This document shows, piece after piece, positions 10,526 through 21,046 of a stretch of DNA of 64,000 nucleotides. The position numbers were made by a program, and so were the translations under genes. How positions within the stretch are numbered: the stretch's first letter is position 1; each line of letters starts with the position of its first letter. The notes beneath the pieces were generated by a model, which did not search any database, had not been told where the DNA came from, and worked only from the letters and a program-made list of their open reading frames with translations. This DNA is from Clavulina sp. PMI_390 (lineage: Eukaryota; Basidiomycota; Agaricomycetes; Cantharellales; Hydnaceae): positions 211,236-275,235 of the forward strand of contig WIDE01000010.1 in assembly GCA_015039315.1 (NCBI GenBank), read 5' to 3'.

Positions 10526-12064
10526 TCAGTCATCTGGAGACGGATAGTCTCCCCAGTGGATCTTTCCCATCCATTCCTCCCAGAGCTCTCCTTTCGGACG
10601 GCTGCACCGTTGGACCCATATCTCAAGCGGCGGCATGTTCAAAGGCAACAAGACATGTCGATCCAGGAGAGGCTTCAACCAAACAATATCTTCTTCTCGT
10701 GTACACTCAAGTACTCGTAGATTGGGGCATGGAGTGTGGAACGTCCCGGGGGTAGTACCAGGTGTAAAGCTAGAAAGCGCTTTCAAGATGTGTTTTGCTC
10801 TCCCCACCACCCCGAACTTGAGGTGCACGATATGCGCGATACTTGCCAAGAAATTTGGGATATCGACTAGGCTCTCGGGGATGCCGATGACTAGCTTCTG
10901 TAGTCCTTTGAGACGTCGAAGGTACTGGCATACGTCGTCCTCGACAATCGTGAGCTCAAGTGTGTGAAGCTTCGGCAACTCGAAAGATTCCAAAAGATCA
11001 TGCCCCCCAATTACAATGTGCCCTACGTTAGGGAGCACAATGCAAGGCTCTTCAGGGGGTTCCCAAGTATTCCATTCAAGAAGTCGAAGTGAGCGACAGG
11101 TTATAAGCGCTTCGTTTGGATGGAGGAGAGTGGCATCACCGACCAAGCGGAGCTTCTCTAGGTGGGATAGGTCGTAGGGTGGAGCAGGGCACAAAAGAAA
11201 CGAACATGGGGTTATGTCTGTATCTATCTTGAGAGTTCTGAGATTATGCGGGATCTGGGAGTGGAAGATGGTGAGCGTAGGGACTGGATCTTCTCGTTCA
11301 GAATACCATTCCAGCACAAGAGTCTGTAGCTCGGCTAGATTCCCTGCCAGTGGAAATAACGCGGTAATATCGCCGCCACCGCTGATGTGTAGAGACGAAA
11401 TTTGGCGAGCTGATATGAGGTTCCAAGCTGAGACTACGTTTTCTGGCACTTCTTCAATTTCGGCGCCATCATCATCGTCTGTGATCGAGAAATCCAAATG
11501 AACGTCTAGTGGGAGATTCTTCGCTCGGCAGACCCAAACATTAATCTCTTCCAGTGAGGTAGTGCCGGATACATAGACCTGTGACCACACCGAGGGCAGA
11601 CTCATGAGGATGACTCGCCAAATATGACATGTGCGTAGAGCGGGTTGTTTCCAGAGTATCCTATCCCAGGTATAGTGACGACGTACGGTGGCCTTGAGGA
11701 TCTCACTGAGCACTTCGAGTGGAAGTCGATTGATTGGTGCCATAGCGTTTTGAGTTTGTCGAAGGCCAACAGTGAGGATTTTTTCTTGCTGTGCTAGATG
11801 GTCCAATCGCTGTTTCAGGAGCGCCTGTTCTTGAGATACGTCGGCTAGTTGATGGTGGTAGAAGCCCAGAGATCGAGCGCTGATAGGTACAGAGCGGAAT
11901 TGAGTGCGAAATGGCCCAGACCAGAACAATACGCTATTCAACGATGACACTAACTTCATCCCATTCTCTGATTTTTGGCGCACGGGCGTATCTCCATCCG
12001 TTTCAAGACCTTCATCGCGCCGCAGGAAGCTGATCAGTTTCCGAAGCGACCGCTGGGTGAACAT
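10526..12064 (-). CDS. F-box protein, cluster family (487 or 512 aa)
   Basis: Exons 11955-12064 and 10526-11879. The 75-bp intron (11880-11954, donor gttagt) is a multiple of three and has no stop, so intron retention would give a 512-residue protein without frame loss; splicing gives 487. F-box motif I-N-R-L-P-L-E-V-L-S-E-I-L follows the heptad region Q-E-Q-A-L-L-K-Q-R-L-D-H-L. C-terminal signature W-E-E-W-M-G-K-I-H-W. Intact. Confidence 0.85.
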   Translation of the reverse strand: MFTQRSLRKLISFLRRDEGLETDGDTPVRQKSENGMKLVSSLNSVLFWSGPFRTQFRSVPISARSLGFYHHQLADVSQEQALLKQRLDHLAQQEKILTVGLRQTQNAMAPINRLPLEVLSEILKATVRRHYTWDRILWKQPALRTCHIWRVILMSLPSVWSQVYVSGTTSLEEINVWVCRAKNLPLDVHLDFSITDDDDGAEIEEVPENVVSAWNLISARQISSLHISGGGDITALFPLAGNLAELQTLVLEWYSEREDPVPTLTIFHSQIPHNLRTLKIDTDITPCSFLLCPAPPYDLSHLEKLRLVGDATLLHPNEALITCRSLRLLEWNTWEPPEEPCIVLPNVGHIVIGGHDLLESFELPKLHTLELTIVEDDVCQYLRRLKGLQKLVIGIPESLVDIPNFLASIAHIVHLKFGVVGRAKHILKALSSFTPGTTPGTFHTPCPNLRVLECTREEDIVWLKPLLDRHVLLPLNMPPLEIWVQRCSRPKGELWEEWMGKIHWGDYPSPDD

Positions 12065-12671
12065 GCAAATCAGAGGAACGATGCTGTCAGTAATGCGACA
12101 ATCGCAGTTGTGGTGTGTCGAAGAGCGCGGCGCTTAACACACGGAGCGCCGTGGCCGTTTTCTCTGTTCCAATCTCCCTCAGATGGGATTAGTTTGCTTG
12201 CAATTTATGACTCTATATCTGTTCCTCATCACTCAGACTACAATCAGCACGGGTGAAAGACTTCTTCTCACCAGCTCGAGCACAAAGCTGTATTAGATCT
12301 CTGAGGCTGATACGACGGCCGACTGCCCCATACAGAGAACCCATGGAGCCCAGTACTAACCTTGCTTATATCTGCTAGTCTAGAACTCCCTTACCTTCCG
12401 TGCCCGGTGCATACACAGCTTCACCCTTACGTCTCCTCCATCCCACAGACTTGCGATACCCACACGTGCTCCGTGATGATTCACTGGGTGATGAACGATA
12501 TTACGACTCGGTCGCGCTTCCAATCGCCCAAACATCTACAATGTGCACTTATCACTTGGGAATATCACAAACAACTACCATCTCCGGTGGAGGTTGTGGG
12601 TGTTCCTGCCTCACCAGTCGGGCCAACAGCGCGAGGAACCAGCAGGATGCGGTCATATCCAGCTACGCTAG
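12065..12671. other. intergenic, divergent 5' flanks
   Basis: Lies between the F-box gene start (12064, -) and the dead syntaxin (+). The last 20 bp (tcatatccagctacgctag) still resemble the sequence just before the real syntaxin start. No gene seen. Confidence 0.6.
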
Positions 12672-13920
12672 ATGACCCGCTTTGACATTCAAACCTTCGC
12701 TCGTATACCCGACTTCCATATTCAGGCGCTCAAAATCAACGCTAATGTTTAGCGCATCCTCACACTCGTCGACCAGCTCAAAACTGACCGCATCATGGGC
12801 TCGATAAGAATGACGTTGTATGTTCCTACCGCCAAGCTGCTCCAAAGGCTTCCTTGTCCTTTAGGGATAGTTCTCTCCAACGACTTAGCCTTTTTTTCCT
12901 CTGGTGATGCTCACTCGTAATCCCACCAAGCCAACAATGGCCATGGTCAGAAGTGGCTCCGACGGCCTCAAGCGCCTGTTAGTGTTAGAGAGCAATCTGG
13001 CATGTTCTGAATAGCTTCTCCGAGCCATCTCTTCAGCACCAAAACCTATCGGCACCACCAAGCTCCAAGAGGCTCGGCATGAAACCGCGGCCAGATCACA
13101 TCGAACGAACATCTAAGCATTCCTCGCTGTCCCTCAGCGTGTGCACGCAGATAATTGGGACAGGGCAATCAAGCACTGTTGTACAGGATGTAAAGCACGA
13201 TAACGAGACATGCATTCAGATGATAGGTGCATACCGCACGTCGGCCTTGACCCCTCCCTTCTTCCCCGTGTTGCATTATTGCCTAAGCCACCGTGTTCCG
13301 TGTTTACAGTGACACTACCGCATTATCCACTAGTGGCTCTCTTCGAGGTAAACAATATTTCAAAAGTAAGCTTTCCCTCTCCTTCCTATACAGAGACATG
13401 TGGTCGACGCGATGACTGTGTACAGGCAAACGCTTTCCCAGCGAACCTTGCATTTCAAGTAACTCTGATGCGAAAAAAAAATGAAGCTGAAATCTTTGAG
13501 ATCGAGGCAGGGAATAGCAACTGCGCCGACTTTTTCGAAATATTGGAGCGAGAGTTGTCGGGCGGGTTGGCACTCTAGGCATGAATGAGGGGTTTGCACG
13601 ACTAGTCCTTTTCGACTTATGAACTCCTTGCCAACATTGCTGGATATCGAAAGCAAAGCACATCGAGAGCCATGTCACAACCCTCGATCTCAGGAGAACG
13701 TGGGTTGGAGAGTACCGCGTCTAATAATAGCATTCGTCAACGTTGTGGCTGTCGTTCGATTTGCTGTGAATCCAGAAGCTATCTTCACTTCAATTTGCTT
13801 GATACCGCGCCACCACTGACCACTTTCCAAAATCCTTTGCAGAATGAATTATTCTTCTCATCTCTTTCGTGTCGACATCGTCTTTTCTGTGGATTCCTGA
13901 TAAAACCCTTTACACATGAT
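12672..13920 (+). pseudogene. degenerate syntaxin (Pep12-type) copy retaining introns
   Basis: Collinear with the working syntaxin at 6668-7942. Segments recognised: the K-I-N-A-N-V stretch (about 12730-12750) followed by TAG at 12750-12752 where the real gene has CAG; the intron-1 flank (tgtatgttcctaccgccaagctg against tgtatgtctctgccgccaagct); the R-S-G-S-D-G-L-K-R-L part near 12950; the L-A-F-Q-x-T-L / E-A-E-I-x-E-I-E part at 13440-13510; the membrane-anchor region at 13715-13770; and 3' flank similarity to about 13920. Several indels break the frame and the SNARE core is largely lost. Intron remnants in register show a DNA-level duplication, not a processed copy. Confidence 0.9.
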
Positions 13921-14447
13921 GTAACACATCCTTCGGACATGACCTGTTCTTGTCTATGCTTTCTGTTCTCGGTTTTTATTAGGTTGCTTAGGCTCAACTA
14001 TCATTTTGATGATAATCCCAGGGGTAGCTCATGTACGATCGACCCATCTGAGCCTCTCCCATATGTGCCCTCAAACTCAAGATAACAATCGAAACGAAAT
14101 AGGCGGACTTACGGCGGCTGAGCATGCGGCTGTTGCCTTATATCGAGTAATCTTCTGTCACGCCGGTAAGATTTGAAAAGTACTTGGGGCGATACTATAC
14201 GGCTCGTCAAGGCGAGATGCTTGTGACACTACCAACCCGCTTTACTAGATGCTACACTAATGGGACAACTCGACGCCTAGTCAAGGTTTGAGAAGTTCCG
14301 ATCTGGTTAATATCTTCGACATATACTGTCTAGGCAAGAGAGAATCATAGTTGGTTTCCCAAGAGGTTAGAGGAACAAAATCAGGACGAGGAAAGGAAGC
14401 TCAAGAGAAAAGTAGACCCACAACACTCGCATGACCCATTTTGCGGG
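13921..14447. other. intergenic
   Basis: Convergent space between the dead syntaxin and the next F-box gene. Nothing recognised. Confidence 0.6.
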
Positions 14448-15994
14448 TCACATATAGGGCTCTGAAGATGGGTAGACACCCCAATGAATATTTTCCATCC
14501 ATTCCTCCAACCTGTCTGGTTTTGGACGATTAGATGACACAACCCATAGCTCGAGAGGCGAAGAAGGAATCGAGCCCCGTTGATCCATAAGAGTCTTAAG
14601 AAGACCAAAATCAACCCCCCACCGAGAGCATTCAATCCGCAGCACGCGAAGATTGGGACATGGCATTCCTAGAGTAGCTCCCGGTGTGGGTAGAGAGAGC
14701 GCTCTGAGAATAGGCTTTGGGTTCACCTCTTGGATCTTGAGATGAACGATGTGTGGGATGCTCGCTACGAAGGCCGTGCCATCATATATATGCGCCAAAC
14801 TATCAAGGCAGAGGTTTCGTAGACTTTTGAAACGTGCAAGGTGCTCGAAATCGTCGTGTTCGAGATTGCTGATGGAGAGAGTGTGAAGTTGGGGAAGCTC
14901 AAACAATCGGAGCATATTGGTTCCATAAAAATCGAGATACTTCAGTCGGGGAAGTGAAATTGGAGTTTGCTGAAAGGAATCCGCATGATCCCATTCGAGA
15001 ATTTCGAGCGATTGGCAGGTTGTAAGCACTTGGGTGGCGTGGACTAACTGGGCATTATCCGCAAAACAGAGCTTTTTCAAGTGTGGCAGATCCTTAGGTG
15101 CGGTCGAACTGAGATTTATTGAGAAGATTTGGTTTTCCATCGCGCGTACCTCCAGACTGTGGAGGTCGTGAGGTATACAAGAAGTGAAGATGGTAAATGC
15201 GGATGTCGCATCGTCTGGGATGCCCGTGAAGTAGCCTGACAGTACGAGAGTGCGTAACTCGGATGTATTCCCTTTCAAAGGGAACATGATGGGGACGTCA
15301 ATGTCCCCATACATATAGATTGAATGGATTCTGTGAGGTGATATTTGAGCCCAAGCTGAAACCACGACTTCTGAACCCGCTAGAGGTACATCTTCATCCT
15401 CTGGGTCGTAAGGGAAATCCAAGTGAACGTCAAGAGGACGGTTCCCGGCGCGAGAAATAAAATTCGTGGTCTTTTCTGGCAGGGTCTTTTGCGATACATA
15501 GATTTGCGACCACGCGGCTGGTAGACTCAAGACGATGGCTCGCCAAATGTGGCATACGTGAGGTGCCGACCTTGTCCAGACCTTCCGGCGGCGAGTGTAT
15601 GAATCAGGAATGGGGAAGACAATCATCGACAGTAGGATAATTTCGCCAAGTAACTCGACCGGGAGTCGATTGACTGGGGCCATAGAGTTCTGGGTTTGTC
15701 TCACTACCCTCTGCTGGTCTAATAAATGAAGCCTCCGATCTTCCAGCAATCTAAGTTCTTCAGAGATTTCACATATTTGACGACTACAAAGCTCCACAGA
15801 TGGGGCATTGCTGGAAGGCGATAGGCATAACTTAGCGCTGTTATGAAAGGGGTTCTGCTAGGACAGCAAGAATAAAACACCGACTTTGCTTCACTTTCCC
15901 ATTTTCGACGCACAGGTTCGTCGTCATCTGATTGTGCGCTCTCGTCTCGCCGCAGCAAGCCAATCAATATCCGAAGCGATCGTTGAGTGAACAT
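14448..15994 (-). CDS. F-box protein, cluster family (490 aa)
   Basis: Exons 15885-15994 and 14448-15810, with a 74-bp intron (donor gtcggt). A second acceptor in the same phase at 15838-15839 would add nine residues; 15811-15812 is preferred because it gives the usual intron length and aligns A-P-S-V-E-L-C-S-R-Q with A-x-S-L-G-F-Y-S-R-Q of the sisters. F-box V-N-R-L-P-V-E-L-L-G-E-I-I; end signature L-E-E-W-M-E-N-I-H-W. Intact. Confidence 0.85.
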
Positions 15995-16661
15995 GAAAAC
16001 TGAAGGAAAGTTGCCGCTTGTTTATCCCGAGCCGAAATAGGTGCTACCATTTTTGGCAGGGCTGAAAGAGGCCGGACTGCCGTTTGTGCTCACTATCCCT
16101 GCAAAGCGTGCTAAAGCGGCTCTCATGAGTACAGATGTTGGAAGGCATCATCTCGAACGCAACAATTTCCATATGTCCCTCCCGTGAAACGCCGGGAAAG
16201 TATCTTCCCTCACATCAAAAACAGAGGTCCCGTGATACCTGGCCAGGGATTTCTCCACAAGAGTTTACATTTTTCATCAGAGGGATCACCGAGCACGATA
16301 TCATTATGGGAATATTGCGTTAGCACGTAGCTAGTTCCGAAAGCGATTCAATCACATAGCTCATCGCGCGTTGTGTACGTACAAACATCAGAGAGGCACA
16401 ATCATGAAACTGCATTTTTGTTCGGAGCTTAAAGCTGAGGATTGAGTGTTTTGGTACTCGGTAGTGGATGAGGTGTGGTCAGATTTGCAAGATAAGTAGT
16501 GTGAATATGCCAAGCCACCAGTTACCTTGGGCATCAATGCGTCGGGGGCAGTGGTGGGCTGAAGTTGTGCCTCGTGCGCCTGGACGATGGTTTGAGCTGA
16601 TGGGGGGACGAAAAACAGTGTTTGGAAGGAACGGATCCTCGCATACTCCGCACACTTGATC
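15995..16661. other. intergenic
   Basis: 5' flank of the left gene (promoter-like gttgccgcttgttta at 16010-16024) and 3' flank of the right gene. No coding region supported. Confidence 0.6.
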
Positions 16662-18193
16662 TTATGGTTGTGTCTCTTGACGCGTAGAGGGGTGGACTCC
16701 CCAACGGATCTTCTCCATCCACTGTTCCCAATTATCTCGATTAGGGCGATCTTGGGGTCGCACCCATATCTCAAGCGGTGACACGGAAACCAAGGATCGT
16801 TGATCGACGAGAGGCTTTATTAGGCCGAGATCCACTTCTCCCGAGCATTCCAGTACTCTAAGAGCGGGGCATAGGATATCGAAGGTCTCTGGAGTAGTTC
16901 CGGGAGCGAGGCGACCGAGGGATTTGAGAATCGATCCCGTCTCACCTAGTGCTAGCTTGAGGTGTACAATTTGTGGGATGCTAGCCAAGAAATCCCGTGC
17001 GCTATGTGTATCCTGGACCATGGTGATCTCCATGGTTCGGAGGCCCTCATGGCACAGAAGCAGCTCATAGCCGCGGTCCTCGAGGAAGCCAAGATCAAGG
17101 GTATGTAGTTTCGGAAGCTTGAAAGATTTGAGCGATGCAAGTTCAGCAAGTTCCAGATGCTCCAGACTAGGGAGCGTGATCTGAGGACCATCAAGAGCCT
17201 CCCGTTCGTCCCATGCAAGAAATTTCAGGGACGAGCAGCTCGCAAGCGCTTGGCTTGCGTGTAGAAGGTCGGCCCCGACGAGCCGAAGTGTCTGCAGGTG
17301 TGAGAAATCTGCAGTCAAAACGGAGGAGAGTCTCAAAAAGAATATTATATGAGAGTCTGAAGTTATTTTGAGAGTCCGAAGACTTCGTGGGACTGATGAG
17401 GAGAAGATGGTGAACGAATATGGCTCGTCTGTGCCGGCTATGGTCCTCTGGAGATACCCCGAGACCTCGAGGGTCCGCAGTTCAGCGATATTTCCTTTCA
17501 AAGGGAACATGACGGAAACATCAATTTGTCCCAAAATGCGGATAGTGTGAAGCTGGCGAGCTGATGCGATGGTCCAGGCTGAGAGAAAAGCCTCCTTTTC
17601 AGCCTTCTTTTCATATGTGGAATACAGGTCGATTTCCAAGGGACGATTTGCTGCACGAGCAATCCATGTGGTGACCTCTTCCGCTGAGGTGGTCTCTGAG
17701 ATGCGTACCTGCGACCACACGGCTGGCAAACTGAGGATAACGTTTCGCCAAAACTGACATATGCGTAATGCGGGTCTATTCCAGACCTTGTGTGCATATG
17801 TAGCACGATCGTTCATAGACATATACAAGATATCGCTGAGAACTTCGACTGGTAGTCGATTGATAGGTGCCATAGCGTTTTGTGTTTGCGCGAGTCGAAG
17901 TCGCATCATTTGCTCTTGACTGTCAAGATGAACAATTCGCTCCTTCAGAAGCTCTCTCTCTTGAGATATTTCGGAGAAGCGTTGATTGAAGAAACCAGAA
18001 GACTGAGCACTAGGGAACACATGAATTTCATTTCAGAGTCAGTTCAAGTAGAGCAGAGGCAGAGCAAAAATATGCTCACGAACTTTACCTCGTTTTGCCA
18101 CTCCTGAAGTAACGGGCTATTCTCGTCTAGCTGAGGGCGTTCATCCCGCTGAAGCAAGCGTATTAACGTCCGGAGCGAGTGCTGAGTGAACAT
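16662..18193 (-). CDS. F-box protein, cluster family (485 aa)
   Basis: Exons 18084-18193 and 16662-18009, 74-bp intron (donor gttcgt). Exon 1 reads M-F-T-Q-H-S-L-R-T-L-I-R-L-L-Q-R-D-E. Coiled coil Q-E-R-E-L-L-K-E-R-I-V-H-L, F-box I-N-R-L-P-V-E-V-L-S-D-I-L, leucine-rich C-terminal half, end signature W-E-Q-W-M-E-K-I-R-W. Intact. Confidence 0.86.
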
Positions 18194-19084
18194 AGCGGAC
18201 CTTGGTTCAGCTGGAAGGTGACTGGAGTCGCGCGTGGACCCGATCATGGATCGGCAGAGTGATGGAGTTGGTCAATCCAGATCACGTGCAGGGGCCGGCA
18301 TCAATAATAGCCGCAGTCAAACAAACTCGAAGGCAACCCTACTTGAGTGGAGGGGTTACAAGATCCTTTATTACATACTAGATAGGGCTGCTGCGTTTAG
18401 GTTGCGAGATTCTGGCGCAGAACATGGTCATTCGCCCTATTTGGTTCCTGCACATGTTTGCCACCGCCAACTTTCAGCGGTTCCCAGTAGTCTCTCTCCA
18501 GCCATCTCTCCCACAGTTATGAAGGATGCGCGCTTGACATGATGCACACTTCGGGATATGAGTAGGGCAACGAAAATTGCCGAGGCATCAGAGCCTCGAG
18601 CCAGCGAACGCCCAACATAAACTTCGGAGCTCCACTAGAAGTGAAATGATCGAGCGCATTCAGGATTAGGGATGCTTTTCTCCTCAACTGGAGGCTGAGG
18701 ACCGTGATATTTGGAATGCACGCTGAAAGAACTGCCTCGGCTGACTGAATAGTAGCAATCTTTACGGTTGTATACTTTATCAGATGTCTTTGCCAGAGCA
18801 CGCGGTTTATAGGTCCCAATCAGGACCTTACGACAAAGGAAGCTAATGCGATGCATTTGGACAGTCTGGATTTTGGCGTGACGGGGATATTACACGTCAT
18901 GTAGAGAACTTTGGTTACACAGGAACTTCACATGTTCGAAGTCGAGATTAGAAAGTGTTGATTAATATAAGAATGAGACCTATACACCATCGCTCTAAGT
19001 CCTTCGATTCAACACATGAATCGGTAGTAAATATGTACTATTATACTCACAGCGCTGCTATCCTCGCCGTCTGAACACCACGGG
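18194..19084. other. intergenic with an F-box relic
   Basis: Apart from the relic at 18619-18777 no coding region is supported. A weak exon-1-like patch (gattttggcgtgacggggat, about 18869-18888) resembles the antisense of first exons of the family. Confidence 0.5.
18619..18777 (-). pseudogene. F-box family relic (late LRR segment)
   Basis: Minus-strand reading gives V-L-S-A-C-I-P-N-I-T-V-L-S-L-Q-L and L-I-L-N-A-L-D-H-F-T-S-S-G-A-P. It aligns with F-L-A-S-I-A-H-V-M-H-L-K-L and D-I-M-N-A-L-G-R-F-T-L-G-T-A-P in the neighbouring gene at 19085-20615. No F-box or complete exon remains. Confidence 0.7.
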
Positions 19085-20615
19085 TTACAAAGGTTGATGT
19101 GATTGCCAGTGAATCTTCTCCATCCATGTCTCCCACTTTTGGTCCTTGGGACGTAGATGGGGAGCGATCCAGATTTCGAGGGGCGGTGAAGACGGAGAGA
19201 CCCGTCGATCCACGAGTGGCTTCAAGAGTGCAAAATCCAATACAAAAGAGCTTTCTAACACTCGGAGATCAGGACATGGGACGGAGAGCGTCCCTGGAGC
19301 AGTGCCGAGAGTGAATCGACCGAGCGCATTCATGATATCGGATGATGCTGGACTGACTGGCAGTTTGAGGTGCATGACATGTGCAATGCTTGCCAAGAAG
19401 GCTAGAGCATTGCTCATGGATGCGATGCGACCTATTGTTAGGGTTTTGAGGCCCTGAAGACGCGAAAGATGGGTAAAGTCATGATCTTCTAGAACACTAA
19501 GATTGAGCGTATGAACCCTAGGGAGCTCGAGAGATTGGAGTAGGTCAGGCACATAAAGCTTGAGACGCTCCAGATTGGGAAGCATGATTGGAGGTCCACC
19601 CAGGGGTTCACCGAATTCCCAGTCAAGGAATTTAAGTGAACGACAGGTCGCCAGCACCTCGCTCGCGTTAACTGGCTTGAACTCTCCTAGAAGACGCAGC
19701 TCCTCTACCTTTGATAGGCTCTGGGTTGCGATAGGAGCAAACGCAATAAGCACTCGCTCGTCCTCTGGGCATATATCTAGGGTTTTAAGGCTGTCGGGGA
19801 CTTGAGAAGGGAAGATGGTGAAAGCTGGCGGTGCATTGAACTGACTCGGACTGAAGCCGCAGTCGAGCTCGAGGGTCTGCAATTGGGCAGTGTTCCCCTT
19901 CAGAGGAAACATGACGGCGGGATCAATCTGCCCGGTCACATGCAAAGAATGGACCTGGCGAGTTGATAGGAAATTCCAAGATGAGAGGACGATTTCCGAT
20001 GCAGTGGGCTCGTCATCCGAGGGAAAATCCAGGTGAACATTGAGGGGGTAGTTTCCCGCACGGTGCGCCCAAGTAGTGATCTCTTCTAGGGAAGTGGCCC
20101 CCGAGATATAGACCCGCGACCACACTGCTGGCAAATTCAGGACAATGACTCGCCAAAGGTGGCACGTGCTAAGTGGGGGCCGATTCCAGACCATATTGGA
20201 GCGGACTTGGTCAACAGGCATGGAGTCATGTTGCATCGAAATCCGTAAAATCTCCCCAAGAACCTCAGGCGGAAGTCGATTGACGGGTGTCATGCTGTTC
20301 TGAACTCTCCTAAGGCCGACGCTCAACAACTTCTTCTGTTGGGCCAGATAAGCCAACCGCTGGTTGAGTAGTTCTTTTTCTTGGTCAAGATCAGATATTT
20401 GGCGACTGTAGAACCCCAGCGAATGAGTCGCGCTAAACAGAGGCAGGCATGATGTGACTCCAATGCCCAGACTCTTCACAAGTGCAGCAAGGTGGAAGCA
20501 CTAACGTTGTCTCATTTTCCCATTTTTGGCGTAGAGGGCTATCGTCGTCTGATTGGGGATTCTCATCCCGCCGTAGCATACCGATCAATGTCCGAAGTGA
20601 CCGCTGGGTGAACAT
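19085..20615 (-). CDS. F-box protein, cluster family (485 aa)
   Basis: Exons 20506-20615 and 19085-20432, 73-bp intron (donor gttagt). F-box V-N-R-L-P-P-E-V-L-G-E-I-L after the heptad region D-Q-E-K-E-L-L-N-Q-R-L-A-Y-L. End signature W-E-T-W-M-E-K-I-H-W. The promoter element variant CTTATTTGGTTG lies 25 bp upstream of the start (20640-20651). Intact. Confidence 0.87.
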
Positions 20616-20639
20616 GGGAGGTTCGGCGCGACGTTGTGG

Positions 20640-20651
20640 CTTATTTGGTTG
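20640..20651 (-). promoter_or_regulatory. variant of the shared promoter element
   Basis: CTTATTTGGTTG preceded by gttgtgg, located 25 bp upstream of the F-box start at 20615. It differs from the 13-mer at 22625 and 6615 only at its 3' end. Confidence 0.5.
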
Positions 20652-20704
20652 AAAGTTATGGCAACTCGATCCTATCCATCACCCCGAACCGGACCGACCG
20701 GATT

Positions 20705-20705
<1 letters not shown>

Positions 20706-20750
<45 letters not shown>
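20706..20750. repeat. poly(A) homopolymer, 45 bases
   Basis: Forty-five uninterrupted A residues. Direct flanks are ccggattc on the left and gtgacttatt on the right; no target-site duplication is visible. Confidence 0.97.
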
Positions 20751-20752
<2 letters not shown>

Positions 20753-21046
20753 GACTTATTTCCCCAACTGAAGTGCAAAACAAACCTCATTGGCTTCCCA
20801 TAATTGAGGTAGGACACCAAAGGTGCCTCGAGGACATACTAGCTATGAGCTTCGCACGGTAGATATTAAGGCTCCGCGACCATCAAATGGAATGCCTGAT
20901 TGACACAGGAATATGATCTATAAATACAGATAATCATGGCCGGAAGTTAACAAGTGAGTTATTGGAGCGTGTGTTAATATATGGAAACCCACCACAGAGG
21001 TCGTATCCTCCCCGGGTGAGCCATGCCGCCTCTATGAAGACTGGTA

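Larger units (their letters stand above)
20616..21046. other. intergenic with A45 tract
   Basis: Holds the promoter element at 20640-20651 and a 45-base A homopolymer (20706-20750). No gene seen. Confidence 0.65.

Noticed and set aside
20700..20770. Retroelement insertion marked by poly(A)
   Set aside because: No element body, no target-site duplication; kept only as a homopolymer.
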